A stretch of 43,745 nt of DNA from Prevotella sp. UBA4268 (GTDB taxonomy: Bacteria; Bacteroidota; Bacteroidia; Bacteroidales; Bacteroidaceae). The stretch is from positions 331 to 44,075 of the forward strand of contig DGWC01000001.1 in NCBI GenBank assembly GCA_002395135.1, given 5' to 3'. Below, one piece after another: positions 35,229 through 43,504 of this stretch (position 1 is the first letter of the stretch; each line of letters opens with the position of its first letter). Below the pieces are notes generated by a model. The model saw only the letters and a list, made by a program, of their open reading frames with translations. It did not search any database and was not told the DNA's origin. The position numbers were made by a program, and so were the translations under genes.

Positions 35229-36685
35229 TGCTGAACCTCAAACTCATATACAAGATTATCGGCACGCTTCTTTTCATAGAAGTGCCCATGATGCTATGGT
35301 GTCTCGGCATGTCTTTCTACTATGGCGAGGACGATTCCCTGGCCTTCATCGTGTCGATCATCCTCACCGTTCTGGGTGGCGTGTTCTTCAAATACATCGG
35401 GCGCGACGCAGGAAACTCGCTCGGAAGGCGCGACTCCTACCTGCTGGTGACCGCCACATGGATTATCTTCAGTTTCTTCGGAGCCTTCCCCTTCATGATC
35501 AGCGGCTATATCACCAACTTTACCGATGCCTTCTTTGAAACCATTTCGGGTTTCACCACAACGGGATGCAGCATCCTTGATGATGTGGAAGTGCTGCCCC
35601 ACGGCCTGCTTTTCTGGCGCACCATGACACAATGGATTGGCGGACTGGGTATCGTTTTCTTCACCATTGCCATCCTTCCCTCGTTCGGAAGCGGCAACGT
35701 GAAGGTGTTCTCAGCAGAGGCAACGGGACCTATACGCGCACAAATGCATCCCAGACTGAGCACACAGGCAAAGTGGATATGGAGCATTTACCTGCTCCTG
35801 ACCGTTGGATGCGGTGCGTGCTACTATCTAGCCGGCATGGGACTGTTCGACTGTTTGAACTACTCCATGACTACAACGGCCACGGGAGGATTCGCCACAC
35901 ACAATGCCAGCACGGGCTATTTCCACAACCCCTACATCGACTACACCGCAATTGTGTTCATGTTCCTTTCAGGAACCAGTTTCGTGCTGCTCTATTCCCT
36001 GATGTTCAAAGGACGTTTCCGTCAGTTCTTTAAGAATGCCGAGTTCAAGTTCTACATCTTTGTAGTGTTGTTGGCGGCGTCTGTTATCGCGACCATGCTG
36101 GTCGTCGACAACCACTATCATGTGATGGATGCCATCCGGGTATCACTCTTCCAGGTGATGTCGATGATTACCACCACGGGCATTTTCAACGACGATGTGG
36201 GTCAGTGGCATCATATCACGTGGGTGATTCTCACCATCTGCATGTTCTGCGGAGCCTGTTCCGGCTCAACGAGCGGCGGATTCAAGAGCATCCGCTCCGT
36301 GATGCTGGTCAACATCCTGCGCAATGAAATCAAGCGCATCCTACACCCACGCGCCGTATTGCCCGTGAAAGTGAACGACACCACGATCCCCTATTCATCG
36401 CAAGTGACACTCCTGGCTTTCCTGGCCGCCTACATGTGTCTGTGCCTGGTCACTTATTTCATCATGATTGTGGCAGGCGTAGACAGCACCAACTCAATCA
36501 CCATCGCCATCAGTTGCGCCAGCAATGTGGGTCCGACGCTGGGACTTGAGATTGGTCCCGCCATGTCGTGGAGCGTATTGCCGGCCTTCGTGAAGTGGCT
36601 TCTGTCGGCCTTGATGCTCATGGGGCGTCTTGAAATATTCAGTGTCATCGTGATTTTCTCGCCTGCTTTCTGGAAAGACAACTGA
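35228..36685 (+). CDS. trkH: Trk potassium uptake transmembrane protein TrkH
   Basis: The 485-residue polytopic inner-membrane protein forms the potassium channel that partners TrkA. Four pore-loop segments are visible in order: SGFTTTGCSIL, TTTATGGFATHN, SMITTTGIFNDD and SCASNVGPTLGL, each with the glycine that lines the filter of the Trk/Ktr/HKT family. Hydrophobic helices flank each loop. The ATG overlaps the last base of the trkA stop (TAATG). Together with trkA this gives a complete uptake system. 73 bp separate it from manA, with no terminator seen. Confidence 0.94.
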   Translation: MLNLKLIYKIIGTLLFIEVPMMLWCLGMSFYYGEDDSLAFIVSIILTVLGGVFFKYIGRDAGNSLGRRDSYLLVTATWIIFSFFGAFPFMISGYITNFTDAFFETISGFTTTGCSILDDVEVLPHGLLFWRTMTQWIGGLGIVFFTIAILPSFGSGNVKVFSAEATGPIRAQMHPRLSTQAKWIWSIYLLLTVGCGACYYLAGMGLFDCLNYSMTTTATGGFATHNASTGYFHNPYIDYTAIVFMFLSGTSFVLLYSLMFKGRFRQFFKNAEFKFYIFVVLLAASVIATMLVVDNHYHVMDAIRVSLFQVMSMITTTGIFNDDVGQWHHITWVILTICMFCGACSGSTSGGFKSIRSVMLVNILRNEIKRILHPRAVLPVKVNDTTIPYSSQVTLLAFLAAYMCLCLVTYFIMIVAGVDSTNSITIAISCASNVGPTLGLEIGPAMSWSVLPAFVKWLLSALMLMGRLEIFSVIVIFSPAFWKDN

Positions 36686-36758
36686 TTTCAGATGCAGGTC
36701 ATCAAGGAGAAACACCCCAGACCGCAAATACAACGACATATATAATTATTATTTCAGA

Positions 36759-37721
36759 ATGCAACCTTTAAAATTCGAACCATTACTCAAGTCAACCCTT
36801 TGGGGAGGAAACAAGATTATTCCATTCAAACATATCAGCAGCAACCAGCAGCAGGTAGGCGAAAGTTGGGAAATTTCAGGTGTGAAAGGCAGCGAGACCA
36901 TCGTTGCCGAAGGTGCGTTGAAGGGAAAGAGCCTCAACGAAATAGTGAGCGAAATGAAAGGCTCGCTCGTGGGAACCGAGAACTATGAACGTTTCGGCAA
37001 TGAGTTCCCGCTGCTCATCAAGTTCATCGATGCCCGTCAAGACCTGAGCATACAGGTGCATCCTTCCGACGAAATAGCACGTCGGCAGGGCAAGCACAGG
37101 GGTAAAACCGAAATGTGGTACATCATGAAATCCGACGAAGGGGCCAAACTATACAGCGGACTGAAAAGAGAAATCACTCCCGAAGAATACAAAGAACTGG
37201 TGGAAAACGATACCATCTGCGATGCCCTGGCACAGTATGAGGTAAGCGAGGGCGACGTGTTCTTCCTGCCTGCCGGGCGCATCCACGCCATAGGCACAGG
37301 CTGTTTCCTTGCCGAGATTCAGCAGACCAGCGACGTTACCTACCGCATTTACGACTTCAAGCGGAAAGACAAGGACGGCAACTATCGGGAACTGCACACA
37401 AAGGAAGCGGCCGAAAGCATTGACTATCGCGTGGAAAAAGACTACCGCACACACTATGAGGCCCAGAACAACATGGGGGTGAGCGTGGTGGAATGCCCGT
37501 ATTTCTCCACAGCCGTCTACAACATCGACGAGCCGATGACCATAGACTATTCCGAACTCGACAGTTTTGTGATTCTCATTGGCATAAGCGGCGAGGGAAA
37601 CGTAACCGACAATGAGGGAAATACCACCTCGCTGAACGCAGGAGAAACCCTGCTGATTCCCGCCACCACGCAGACCATCCAGGTGACAGGAACACTGAGA
37701 TTTCTGGAAACTTACGTATAG
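36759..37721 (+). CDS. manA: Mannose-6-phosphate isomerase, class I
   Basis: The 320-residue cupin enzyme interconverts mannose 6-phosphate and fructose 6-phosphate, feeding GDP-sugar synthesis or mannose use. Zinc ligands are visible: QVHPSDE (about 91-97), Glu in GKTEMWY, and His in PAGRIHAIGTG; the substrate-side block is TSDVTYRIYDFKR. The length fits the short Bacillus-type form rather than the roughly 390-residue enterobacterial one. The N-terminus PLKFEPLLKSTLWGGNKI is typical. It follows trkH on the same strand without a clear promoter, so read-through from the dxs operon is possible. Its stop is only 8 bp from the stop of the converging DUF4435 gene. Confidence 0.93.
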   Translation: MQPLKFEPLLKSTLWGGNKIIPFKHISSNQQQVGESWEISGVKGSETIVAEGALKGKSLNEIVSEMKGSLVGTENYERFGNEFPLLIKFIDARQDLSIQVHPSDEIARRQGKHRGKTEMWYIMKSDEGAKLYSGLKREITPEEYKELVENDTICDALAQYEVSEGDVFFLPAGRIHAIGTGCFLAEIQQTSDVTYRIYDFKRKDKDGNYRELHTKEAAESIDYRVEKDYRTHYEAQNNMGVSVVECPYFSTAVYNIDEPMTIDYSELDSFVILIGISGEGNVTDNEGNTTSLNAGETLLIPATTQTIQVTGTLRFLETYV

Positions 37722-37729
37722 GCAATGCC

Positions 37730-38746
37730 TCAGGTGCCGCTTGACAGGAACTGACGAACATCAGCCTGAATGCGCCTGAAGGGTTCTGAAAAGGCATAGC
37801 CCACATTCTTCTTGAGCATTTGTGCAATGTCCTGCGTGCTATGACTGTAGCACGACAGTTCGTTGCGCATCTGTGTGCTGTGCATGGCCTGCCTGCGGAT
37901 TTCATATTCGCGCGCATTGATTAGTTTCTTGCACACTTTGCTCATCACCGGCACCACCACCTTGTCGAACAGATGATGCCCCTGTACATATAAATAGGTG
38001 GTTTGCGGTGTCACCCCCATCTCCTCAATCAACTCCTTCTTCAGTGCCAGATAACTCTCCTTGGCATCGGGATGTGCTTTCTGCAAGGCCGCAATCTTGG
38101 TGTGCACCTTCCTGCGCAGATGCTTGATGCAGTCGTCGGGATTCTCAACCGAGAATCCTCCCAGGGTGACAATCATGTTAAACTCCGTAATAGTGAACTC
38201 CGTATAGATGGGCCGCCGATAATGCCAGATGCTCCATACGAAAAGCGGAAAAATGGCTTCGCTGTATTGCTGCATGAAACCTGCGAAGTCGAAAATATCA
38301 TGGTCGTTGAGCGTTACCGCCACGGCCACCGTGCGAAGCGAAGGGGCATAGCACTGCAGATTCTCAATGCTATAGGCATAGGTATGAAACACGTAGGGAC
38401 TTTCCAGCATGCGCCTGCTCGTCTCCGTAACGCCCTTCACCAGATAATCATAGTCGGCATCCACACAGCAGATAAGATTCTTGCCGGCACTCTTTTTCAG
38501 CAGATTCATCAGCACCGACTTCTTGCCCCGCTCCAGCGTCTTATGCGAAGGGAGCATCACCTCGAAATACAGTTTGTCGTTTTCGAAAGCCCCCAGCACC
38601 GTGCGCCAAAAGAAGATATCATCGTAACTCTCCACATAAGCCACGATCTTATGTCTTGTATTCTTCGAGTTCAGCCTGTTGGCCGCCTCGATATAGCCAG
38701 ACGATATGTTTTCTTTCAGACGGGACCCCATAGTGCGGCGTTTCAA
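37730..38746 (-). CDS. DUF4435 (TOPRIM-like) protein paired with an ABC-type ATPase
   Basis: The 338-residue protein has no signal peptide or membrane segment. The N-terminal part has TOPRIM-like acidic motifs: Glu39 in IVAYVESYDD and an Asp-x-Asp (Asp96, Asp98) in NLICCVDADYDYL, the arrangement of metal-binding residues in OLD-type nucleases and DUF4435. A helical C-terminal half ends in QADVRQFLSSGT. It starts inside the end of the upstream ATPase gene (ATGA overlap 38743-38746), so the two are translated together. An ATPase followed by DUF4435 is the order of AriA-AriB in the PARIS anti-phage system, where AriB is the toxic nuclease. Whether this protein has that activity is inference; a housekeeping role is possible. 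An alternative start is the ATG at 38731. Confidence 0.75.
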   Translation of the reverse strand: MKRRTMGSRLKENISSGYIEAANRLNSKNTRHKIVAYVESYDDIFFWRTVLGAFENDKLYFEVMLPSHKTLERGKKSVLMNLLKKSAGKNLICCVDADYDYLVKGVTETSRRMLESPYVFHTYAYSIENLQCYAPSLRTVAVAVTLNDHDIFDFAGFMQQYSEAIFPLFVWSIWHYRRPIYTEFTITEFNMIVTLGGFSVENPDDCIKHLRRKVHTKIAALQKAHPDAKESYLALKKELIEEMGVTPQTTYLYVQGHHLFDKVVVPVMSKVCKKLINAREYEIRRQAMHSTQMRNELSCYSHSTQDIAQMLKKNVGYAFSEPFRRIQADVRQFLSSGT

Positions 38747-39564
38747 CTGTTAGTGGTTATGTCGCTCACTTCCGTCACGTTGTCCATCCACCCGTTCATA
38801 ATCACGGCGGGCGAATGGGTGGTCAGTATAATCTGCACGTTGGGGTTCAGGTCGAGAATCAAATCGATGAGCCGCTGCTGCCAGTCGATGTGCAGGCTCA
38901 CCTCCGGCTCGTCCATGAAGAGCACGTAGTTCTTGCCGTCTTCCACCAGCACGGTGAGCAAAATGGCAAGCATCTGCTTCTCGCCGCTCGACAGTTGATA
39001 AGGCACGAGTGTCTCGCCGATTTGCGAAAAGCGAATCTCATTCTCCGTGCGCACGATGGTTTTGCCCGTATCCTTGAACAGATCGTCCACCAAATCCTGG
39101 AACTTCTTTTTCGGCTCGCTGTAGGCCTGTGCCTGAACGGCAGCGTCGGCACTGCCGCTTTGCAGGGCGGCAATAATCTTGTTGCCCACGTTCACCTGAT
39201 AGTCAAGATACTTGCGCTGCAGTTTATACAACTGCCAGTCGAGTTCCGTGGCCAGACTGATGTCCATCTTGCTCACCGACTCGGCGTTCAAGATGGGGCG
39301 GTCGAATGAGCGAATCACGTCGAAGCGAATATGCGTGGCATCGGCAGGGTTGGTTTTCACATGTACGCCTTTCAGCAAATGGTTCACGATGTCGCCATTC
39401 GCGCTCACGCTTTTCACCACCTTGTTCAGTATGGTGCTCTTCCCCACTCCGTTGATACCGCTCAGGATATTAACGCGCCTGTCGAGATTCCACACCACAT
39501 GGCGGCGCCCACTCCACAGCGAGTCTATCTCTATCTGCTCAATGTAATCTGCGTATTTCTGCAT
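38743..39564 (-). CDS. Compact ABC-type (AAA_15/AAA_21-like) ATPase, partner of DUF4435
   Basis: The product has 273 residues from the ATG at 39564; the longer open frame upstream runs through two promoter boxes and is not used. Motifs: Walker A GINGVGKST (36-44), ABC signature LSSGEKQ (191-197), Walker B VLFMDEP with Glu219, D-loop EVSLH, and H-loop His250 in LTTHSP. Such SMC/OLD-like ATPases dimerise around ATP. The insert between Walker A and the signature is only about 150 residues, much smaller than in AriA of PARIS as I recall it. The -7 box TATCTTTG lies 23 bp upstream, and GAAGAG precedes the ATG. Likely an ATP-dependent sensor or regulator of the DUF4435 protein; base composition resembles the host's. 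Confidence 0.8.
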   Translation of the reverse strand: MQKYADYIEQIEIDSLWSGRRHVVWNLDRRVNILSGINGVGKSTILNKVVKSVSANGDIVNHLLKGVHVKTNPADATHIRFDVIRSFDRPILNAESVSKMDISLATELDWQLYKLQRKYLDYQVNVGNKIIAALQSGSADAAVQAQAYSEPKKKFQDLVDDLFKDTGKTIVRTENEIRFSQIGETLVPYQLSSGEKQMLAILLTVLVEDGKNYVLFMDEPEVSLHIDWQQRLIDLILDLNPNVQIILTTHSPAVIMNGWMDNVTEVSDITTNS

Positions 39565-39586
39565 AACTCTTCGCTTTTTCTTCTGG

Positions 39587-39594
39587 CAAAGATA
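39587..39594 (-). promoter_or_regulatory. -7 box of the ATPase-DUF4435 operon
   Basis: It reads TATCTTTG on the minus strand. It lies 21 bp from the -7 box of the divergent EamA gene, so the two promoters overlap and may compete. No -33 TTTG at normal spacing. Confidence 0.6.
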
Positions 39595-39615
39595 ATGAAT
39601 TCTTTGGAAAATATG

Positions 39616-39623
39616 TAACTTTG
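39616..39623 (+). promoter_or_regulatory. -7 box of the EamA transporter gene
   Basis: TAACTTTG lies 28 bp before the ATG at 39652; no -33 element at the usual distance. It faces away from the ATPase promoter. Confidence 0.6.
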
Positions 39624-39651
39624 CAGCCGAAAAGATGAGAAAAACGTAAAA

Positions 39652-40575
39652 ATGGATAACAAAAGACCTCTTATCGCCCATCTCAGCATGTTTGCCGCCT
39701 GCGCTTTCTGGGGGCTGATGGCACCGCTCGGCAAGGATGCCATGACCCACGGCATTGACGGCATCGACATGGTTACGTTCCGCGTGGTGGGCGGAGCCGT
39801 GCTGTTCGGCATGGCATCGCTCTTTGCCAAGCATGAGCACGTGGCGGCAAAAGACAAGTTGCTCTTCGTGGGAGCCGCACTGCTGGGACTGGTTTTCAAC
39901 CAGTGCTGCTACACCATCGGACTGAGCATCACCTCGCCCATCAACGCCAGCATCGTGACCACTTCGATGCCTATCTTCGCCATGATCCTGGCTGCCATCA
40001 TCCTGAAGGAGCCCATCACGGGCAAGAAAGCACTGGGCGTGCTGATGGGTTGCAGCGGAGCGCTCATTCTGATTCTCACCAGCGCCGCGGCCGTGAGTGA
40101 CAAAGTGGGCGACCTGCGCGGCGACCTGCTGTGCCTGGGCGCGCAGTTTTCGTTTGCGCTCTATCTGTCATTGTTCAATCCGCTCATCCGCCGCTATTCG
40201 GTGTTCACCGTAAACAAATGGATGTTTTTCTGGGCTTCGCTCATGCTGCTGCCCTTTACGGCCGCCCATGTGGCAAGCATCCCCGTGGCCGAAGTTCCCA
40301 CGCGCACGTGGATGGAGGCGGCTTTCATCGTTTTCTTCTGCACTTTCGTGAGTTACATTCTCACCATGATAGGCCAGCGCACCCTGCGCCCCACCGTGGT
40401 GAGCATATACAACTACGTGCAACCCGTGGTGTCGGTCAGCGTGAGTGCGCTTACGGGCATCGGCATACTGAAGTGGAGCCACGCCCTGGCCGTGGTGCTC
40501 GTCTTCGGCGGTGTGTGGCTGGTCACCAAGTCGAAGTCGCGCCGCGACATCGAGCGGGCAGCGCGCAAGGAATGA
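39652..40575 (+). CDS. EamA/DMT-family drug/metabolite transporter
   Basis: The 307-residue inner-membrane protein has about ten hydrophobic segments arranged as two EamA repeats of five (about 8-140 and 150-290). The first repeat includes AACAFWGLMAPLGKDAM and ITSPINASIVTTSMPIFAMILAAIILKEPI, ending GVLMGCSGALILIL. The second has YILTMIGQRTLRPTVVSIYNYVQPVVSVSVSALTGIG and ends in a basic tail (KSKSRRDIERAARKE). These proteins export or exchange amino acids, nucleosides or other small metabolites; the substrate cannot be told from sequence. It shares a divergent promoter region with the ATPase-DUF4435 pair but has its own -7 box, and is followed by the third 22-bp array. Confidence 0.9.
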   Translation: MDNKRPLIAHLSMFAACAFWGLMAPLGKDAMTHGIDGIDMVTFRVVGGAVLFGMASLFAKHEHVAAKDKLLFVGAALLGLVFNQCCYTIGLSITSPINASIVTTSMPIFAMILAAIILKEPITGKKALGVLMGCSGALILILTSAAAVSDKVGDLRGDLLCLGAQFSFALYLSLFNPLIRRYSVFTVNKWMFFWASLMLLPFTAAHVASIPVAEVPTRTWMEAAFIVFFCTFVSYILTMIGQRTLRPTVVSIYNYVQPVVSVSVSALTGIGILKWSHALAVVLVFGGVWLVTKSKSRRDIERAARKE

Positions 40576-40642
40576 CTTTCGGCCCCCTCGGCAGCACAAA
40601 AGCATTGGTTTTGAAGGCTGAATGCATCGTTTTTCTCCTCCC

Positions 40643-40746
40643 ATTTCTCAGGAATGCAAAAGTAAATCAATTTAATTTGCTGAGTAAATCAATATAATTT
40701 GAAAAGTAAATCAATTTAATTTGCTGAGTAAATTATATTGATTTGC
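40643..40746. repeat. 22-bp-pitch repeat array, locus 3
   Basis: Four clear 16-bp units start at 40665, 40687, 40709 and 40731 with 6-bp linkers (tgagta, aaagta, tgagta). Cores: AATCAATTTAATTTGC (twice), AATCAATATAATTTGA and AATTATATTGATTTGC, clearly the same family as locus 2. One unit earlier in the same phase (40643) is an unrelated palindrome, ATTTCT-C-AGGAAT, centred at the expected base and followed by the array linker aaagta. The array lies in the 294-bp gap between the EamA gene and the helicase. The rest of the gap holds the helicase promoter and no gene; the open frame 40131-40697 is out of frame with EamA and looks spurious. Confidence 0.85.
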
Positions 40747-40800
40747 AAAACCGGCAGGCCGCTCCCAAAACACAAAAGCAGGGGTTTCAGGCGGGAAAAG

Positions 40801-40832
40801 TTTGGCTATTCAAAAAGAAATGGCTACTTTTG
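40801..40832 (+). promoter_or_regulatory. Promoter of the PIF1-like helicase gene
   Basis: TTTG at 40801-40804 and TACTTTTG at 40825-40832 are 20 bp apart, a full consensus match, 37 bp before the ATG at 40870. Confidence 0.78.
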
Positions 40833-40869
40833 CAGAAAAGAATCTTAAAGAAACCGCATCACTAAGACA

Positions 40870-43326
40870 ATGGAAAAACAACAAAACCAGGAACTGAGAT
40901 TGGCATGGGATTTCGTGATGAACACCGGGACGAGCATATTTCTGACAGGAAAGGCTGGAACGGGAAAGACCACATTCCTGAAAACACTGAAGGAAAAGGC
41001 ACCCAAGCGCATGGTGGTGGTGGCACCCACGGGCGTGGCAGCCATCAATGCCGGCGGTGTTACCATCCATTCGTTTTTCCAACTGCCGCTGTCGCCCTAC
41101 GTGCCGGAGGCTTCCTTTCAGTCGAAATTCGACTTCAGCAAGGAGAAGCGCAGCATCATCAAGACCATGGACCTGCTCGTCATCGACGAAATCAGCATGG
41201 TGCGCAGCGACCTGCTCGATGCCGTCGACAATGTGCTGCGGCGATACCGTAACCACAAGTTGCCCTTCGGCGGCGTGCAACTGCTGATGATCGGCGACCT
41301 GCAGCAACTGGCTCCCGTGGTGACCGAACAGGATGCCCAACTCATCGGCAAGTATTACGACACACCTTTCTTCTTCGGAAGCCACGCCCTGCAGCACATC
41401 AACTACGTGACCATCGAACTGAAGCAGGTGTACAGGCAAAGCGACGAGCGGTTTCTCAACCTGCTGAACAACATTCGGGAAGGACGCGCCACTCAGCAAG
41501 ACTATAACATGCTGAACCAGCGGTGCAAGCCCAACTTCACTCCCGCCGATGCCGAGGGATATATCCGGCTGACCACGCACAACAACATGGCACAGCACTA
41601 CAACGAGAAGCGACTGCACCAACTCACCACAGAGCCGCATACGTTTCAGGCCACGATTGAAGGCACGTTCCCCGAATATGCCTACCCCACCGAAACAGAA
41701 CTCACCCTGAAACAGGGAGCACAGGTGATGTTCGTGAAAAACGACCCCTCGCCGGAACACCTGTATTATAACGGAAAGATAGGACATGTGAAGCAACTGG
41801 ACAGAAATGCCGTGGTGGTGCATTGTCCCGACGACGACTACGACATCGAAGTGCAGCCCATGACATGGGAGAACACCAAATACGTGCTCAACGAAAAAAC
41901 AAAGGAGATTGAAGCCGAGGTGCAAGGCACGTTCAGCCAATATCCCCTGCGACTGGCATGGGCCATCACCATTCACAAAAGCCAGGGACTCACCTTTGAG
42001 CGCGCCATCATAGATGCCAGCCTCTCGTTTGCCTCCGGACAGGTATACGTAGCCCTGAGCCGATGCAAATCGCTCGAAGGGCTGGTGCTGGCCAGCAGCA
42101 TCTCGCAACGGGCCGTTATCAACGACGCACGTATCGACGCATACATAGCACGGCAGGAACAAGAGGCGCAACGCAGCATTCAACTGCTGCCGCAACTCAG
42201 AGAACAGTATTTCGCTGAGCAACTGCGCGAACTGTTCGACTTCTCCGACCTGCTCGAGAAAGAGGAATGGATGAGTCGCGTGCTCGACGAACACTTCTTC
42301 CAGCAGTTCCCCACACTGTGCCGCCAGCACCGGTTCGCACTGCAGAGCCTGGCCAACGAGGTGGTGAACGTGGCAACAAAATGGGTGGGTGTCATCAACG
42401 CCACCGCCGCCAGCCAACTCCATGCCCAGCCTTTCCTTGAAAGAGTGGAGCGCAGCGCGCGCTTTTTCCATCAGGCCGTCACCGACATCCTACAGCCGCT
42501 GCTGGAAGAAACCAGCACATCTTCCGACAACAAGGCAGTGAAAAAGAAGTTCGACGAGGCGCTTGCCGATGTCACTTTGTCATACGAAATGAAGCAGCGC
42601 GTGTTGCGAATGATTATGACCGAAGGGTTCTCCACCGCAAACTATTTGCGGTTCAAGGCCAAGGCCGTGCTGGAAGCCATCGAGGAGAACGGCTCCAAGA
42701 AACAGGTGCGCAAGCGCAAAAACACCGTGTCGATGGACGACATCAAGCACCCGGAACTCTACAAGAGACTCATCCTGTGGCGGGAGAACAAGGCCAGCAG
42801 ACAAGACACGAGCCCCAACAACATCATCCAGCAACGCGCACTGATCAACATCGTAAACTATCTGCCCGCCGACCGCCCTTCGCTCATCGCCGTGCAATAC
42901 GTGGGACGCACCAGTGCCGACAGGTATGGAGAAGACATTCTGGAAATCGTCAACACCTATCTTGTTCAGAACAACCTTACCGGCACTTCCGTGAGCGAGA
43001 TCAAGAAAGAAGCCAAGCAGAAGAAAGGCGTTCCTGAAACCTATCAAATCACATTCGACATGTACCGACAGGGCAAGTCGCCGGCCATGATTGCCAAAGA
43101 ACGGGGAAACGCCCTCTCCACCATCATGGGCCATTTGTCTTATTTCGTGCAGCGTGGACAACTGCCCCTCTCTGACTTTGTGTCACCCGCGCAGCAGCAT
43201 GCCATCCTTCAGTCTGTCGGAAAAGTGGGTGTCAACCACGGACTTACCGCCATCAAGAACAATTGCTCGGAAGACGTGACATACGACCAAATCAAGATGG
43301 TGCTGGGCGGAAAAAAGAACCAATAG
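40870..43326 (+). CDS. PIF1-like SF1B DNA helicase with HRDC and HTH_40 domains
   Basis: The product has 818 residues. Helicase core: Walker A GKAGTGKTT (27-35), VAPTGVAAINAGGVTIHSFF, Walker B VIDEIS (Asp106-Glu107), MIGDLQQLAPV, the QVYRQ block, and late motifs AWAITIHKSQGLTFERAIID and GQVYVALSRCKSLEGL, the hallmark of the PIF1/RecD-like group that moves 5' to 3' on single-stranded DNA. After a helical middle, an HRDC-like domain lies at about 637-705 (QRALINIVNYLPADRPSLIAV). It is followed by an HTH_40-like C-terminus (about 725-815; MYRQGKSPAMIAKERGNALSTIMGHLSYF). Both resemble the C-terminal region of RecQ helicases. The enzyme probably unwinds forks, G-quadruplexes or recombination intermediates; the exact role is unknown. 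Own consensus promoter; a hairpin follows the stop. Confidence 0.88.
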   Translation: MEKQQNQELRLAWDFVMNTGTSIFLTGKAGTGKTTFLKTLKEKAPKRMVVVAPTGVAAINAGGVTIHSFFQLPLSPYVPEASFQSKFDFSKEKRSIIKTMDLLVIDEISMVRSDLLDAVDNVLRRYRNHKLPFGGVQLLMIGDLQQLAPVVTEQDAQLIGKYYDTPFFFGSHALQHINYVTIELKQVYRQSDERFLNLLNNIREGRATQQDYNMLNQRCKPNFTPADAEGYIRLTTHNNMAQHYNEKRLHQLTTEPHTFQATIEGTFPEYAYPTETELTLKQGAQVMFVKNDPSPEHLYYNGKIGHVKQLDRNAVVVHCPDDDYDIEVQPMTWENTKYVLNEKTKEIEAEVQGTFSQYPLRLAWAITIHKSQGLTFERAIIDASLSFASGQVYVALSRCKSLEGLVLASSISQRAVINDARIDAYIARQEQEAQRSIQLLPQLREQYFAEQLRELFDFSDLLEKEEWMSRVLDEHFFQQFPTLCRQHRFALQSLANEVVNVATKWVGVINATAASQLHAQPFLERVERSARFFHQAVTDILQPLLEETSTSSDNKAVKKKFDEALADVTLSYEMKQRVLRMIMTEGFSTANYLRFKAKAVLEAIEENGSKKQVRKRKNTVSMDDIKHPELYKRLILWRENKASRQDTSPNNIIQQRALINIVNYLPADRPSLIAVQYVGRTSADRYGEDILEIVNTYLVQNNLTGTSVSEIKKEAKQKKGVPETYQITFDMYRQGKSPAMIAKERGNALSTIMGHLSYFVQRGQLPLSDFVSPAQQHAILQSVGKVGVNHGLTAIKNNCSEDVTYDQIKMVLGGKKNQ

Positions 43327-43353
43327 CCACCATTCTTTTATTGAAAACGGCAA

Positions 43354-43388
43354 AAAGGCATGCAGATATGACAATCTGTCATGCCTTT
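43354..43388 (+). terminator. Hairpin between the helicase and dnaK
   Basis: Arms AAAGGCATG (43354-43362) and CATGCCTTT (43380-43388) pair perfectly, with an inner AGAT/ATCT pairing. The T-tract is short, so termination may be partial. No CIRCE element or clear TAnnTTTG box was found between here and dnaK. Confidence 0.6.
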
Positions 43389-43504
43389 GTCATGCTTGTT
43401 ACTCATTTTCCCATTGGCATAAAATTTGTTGTTTACTTATCAGATTGCGAGAACAAAATAGGGTTTCAACGCAAGCAGAGACATTTAATAAATAATGAGT
43501 ATAA

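Noticed and set aside
40131..40697. 188-codon open frame overlapping the end of the EamA gene
   Set aside because: It is out of frame with a clear ten-helix transporter and ends inside the third repeat array; composition is typical of a frame-shifted shadow.
40810..42471. 553-codon open frame opposite the helicase
   Set aside because: It is antisense to the conserved helicase motor and also reads through its promoter; Val/His/Leu-rich translation with no motifs.
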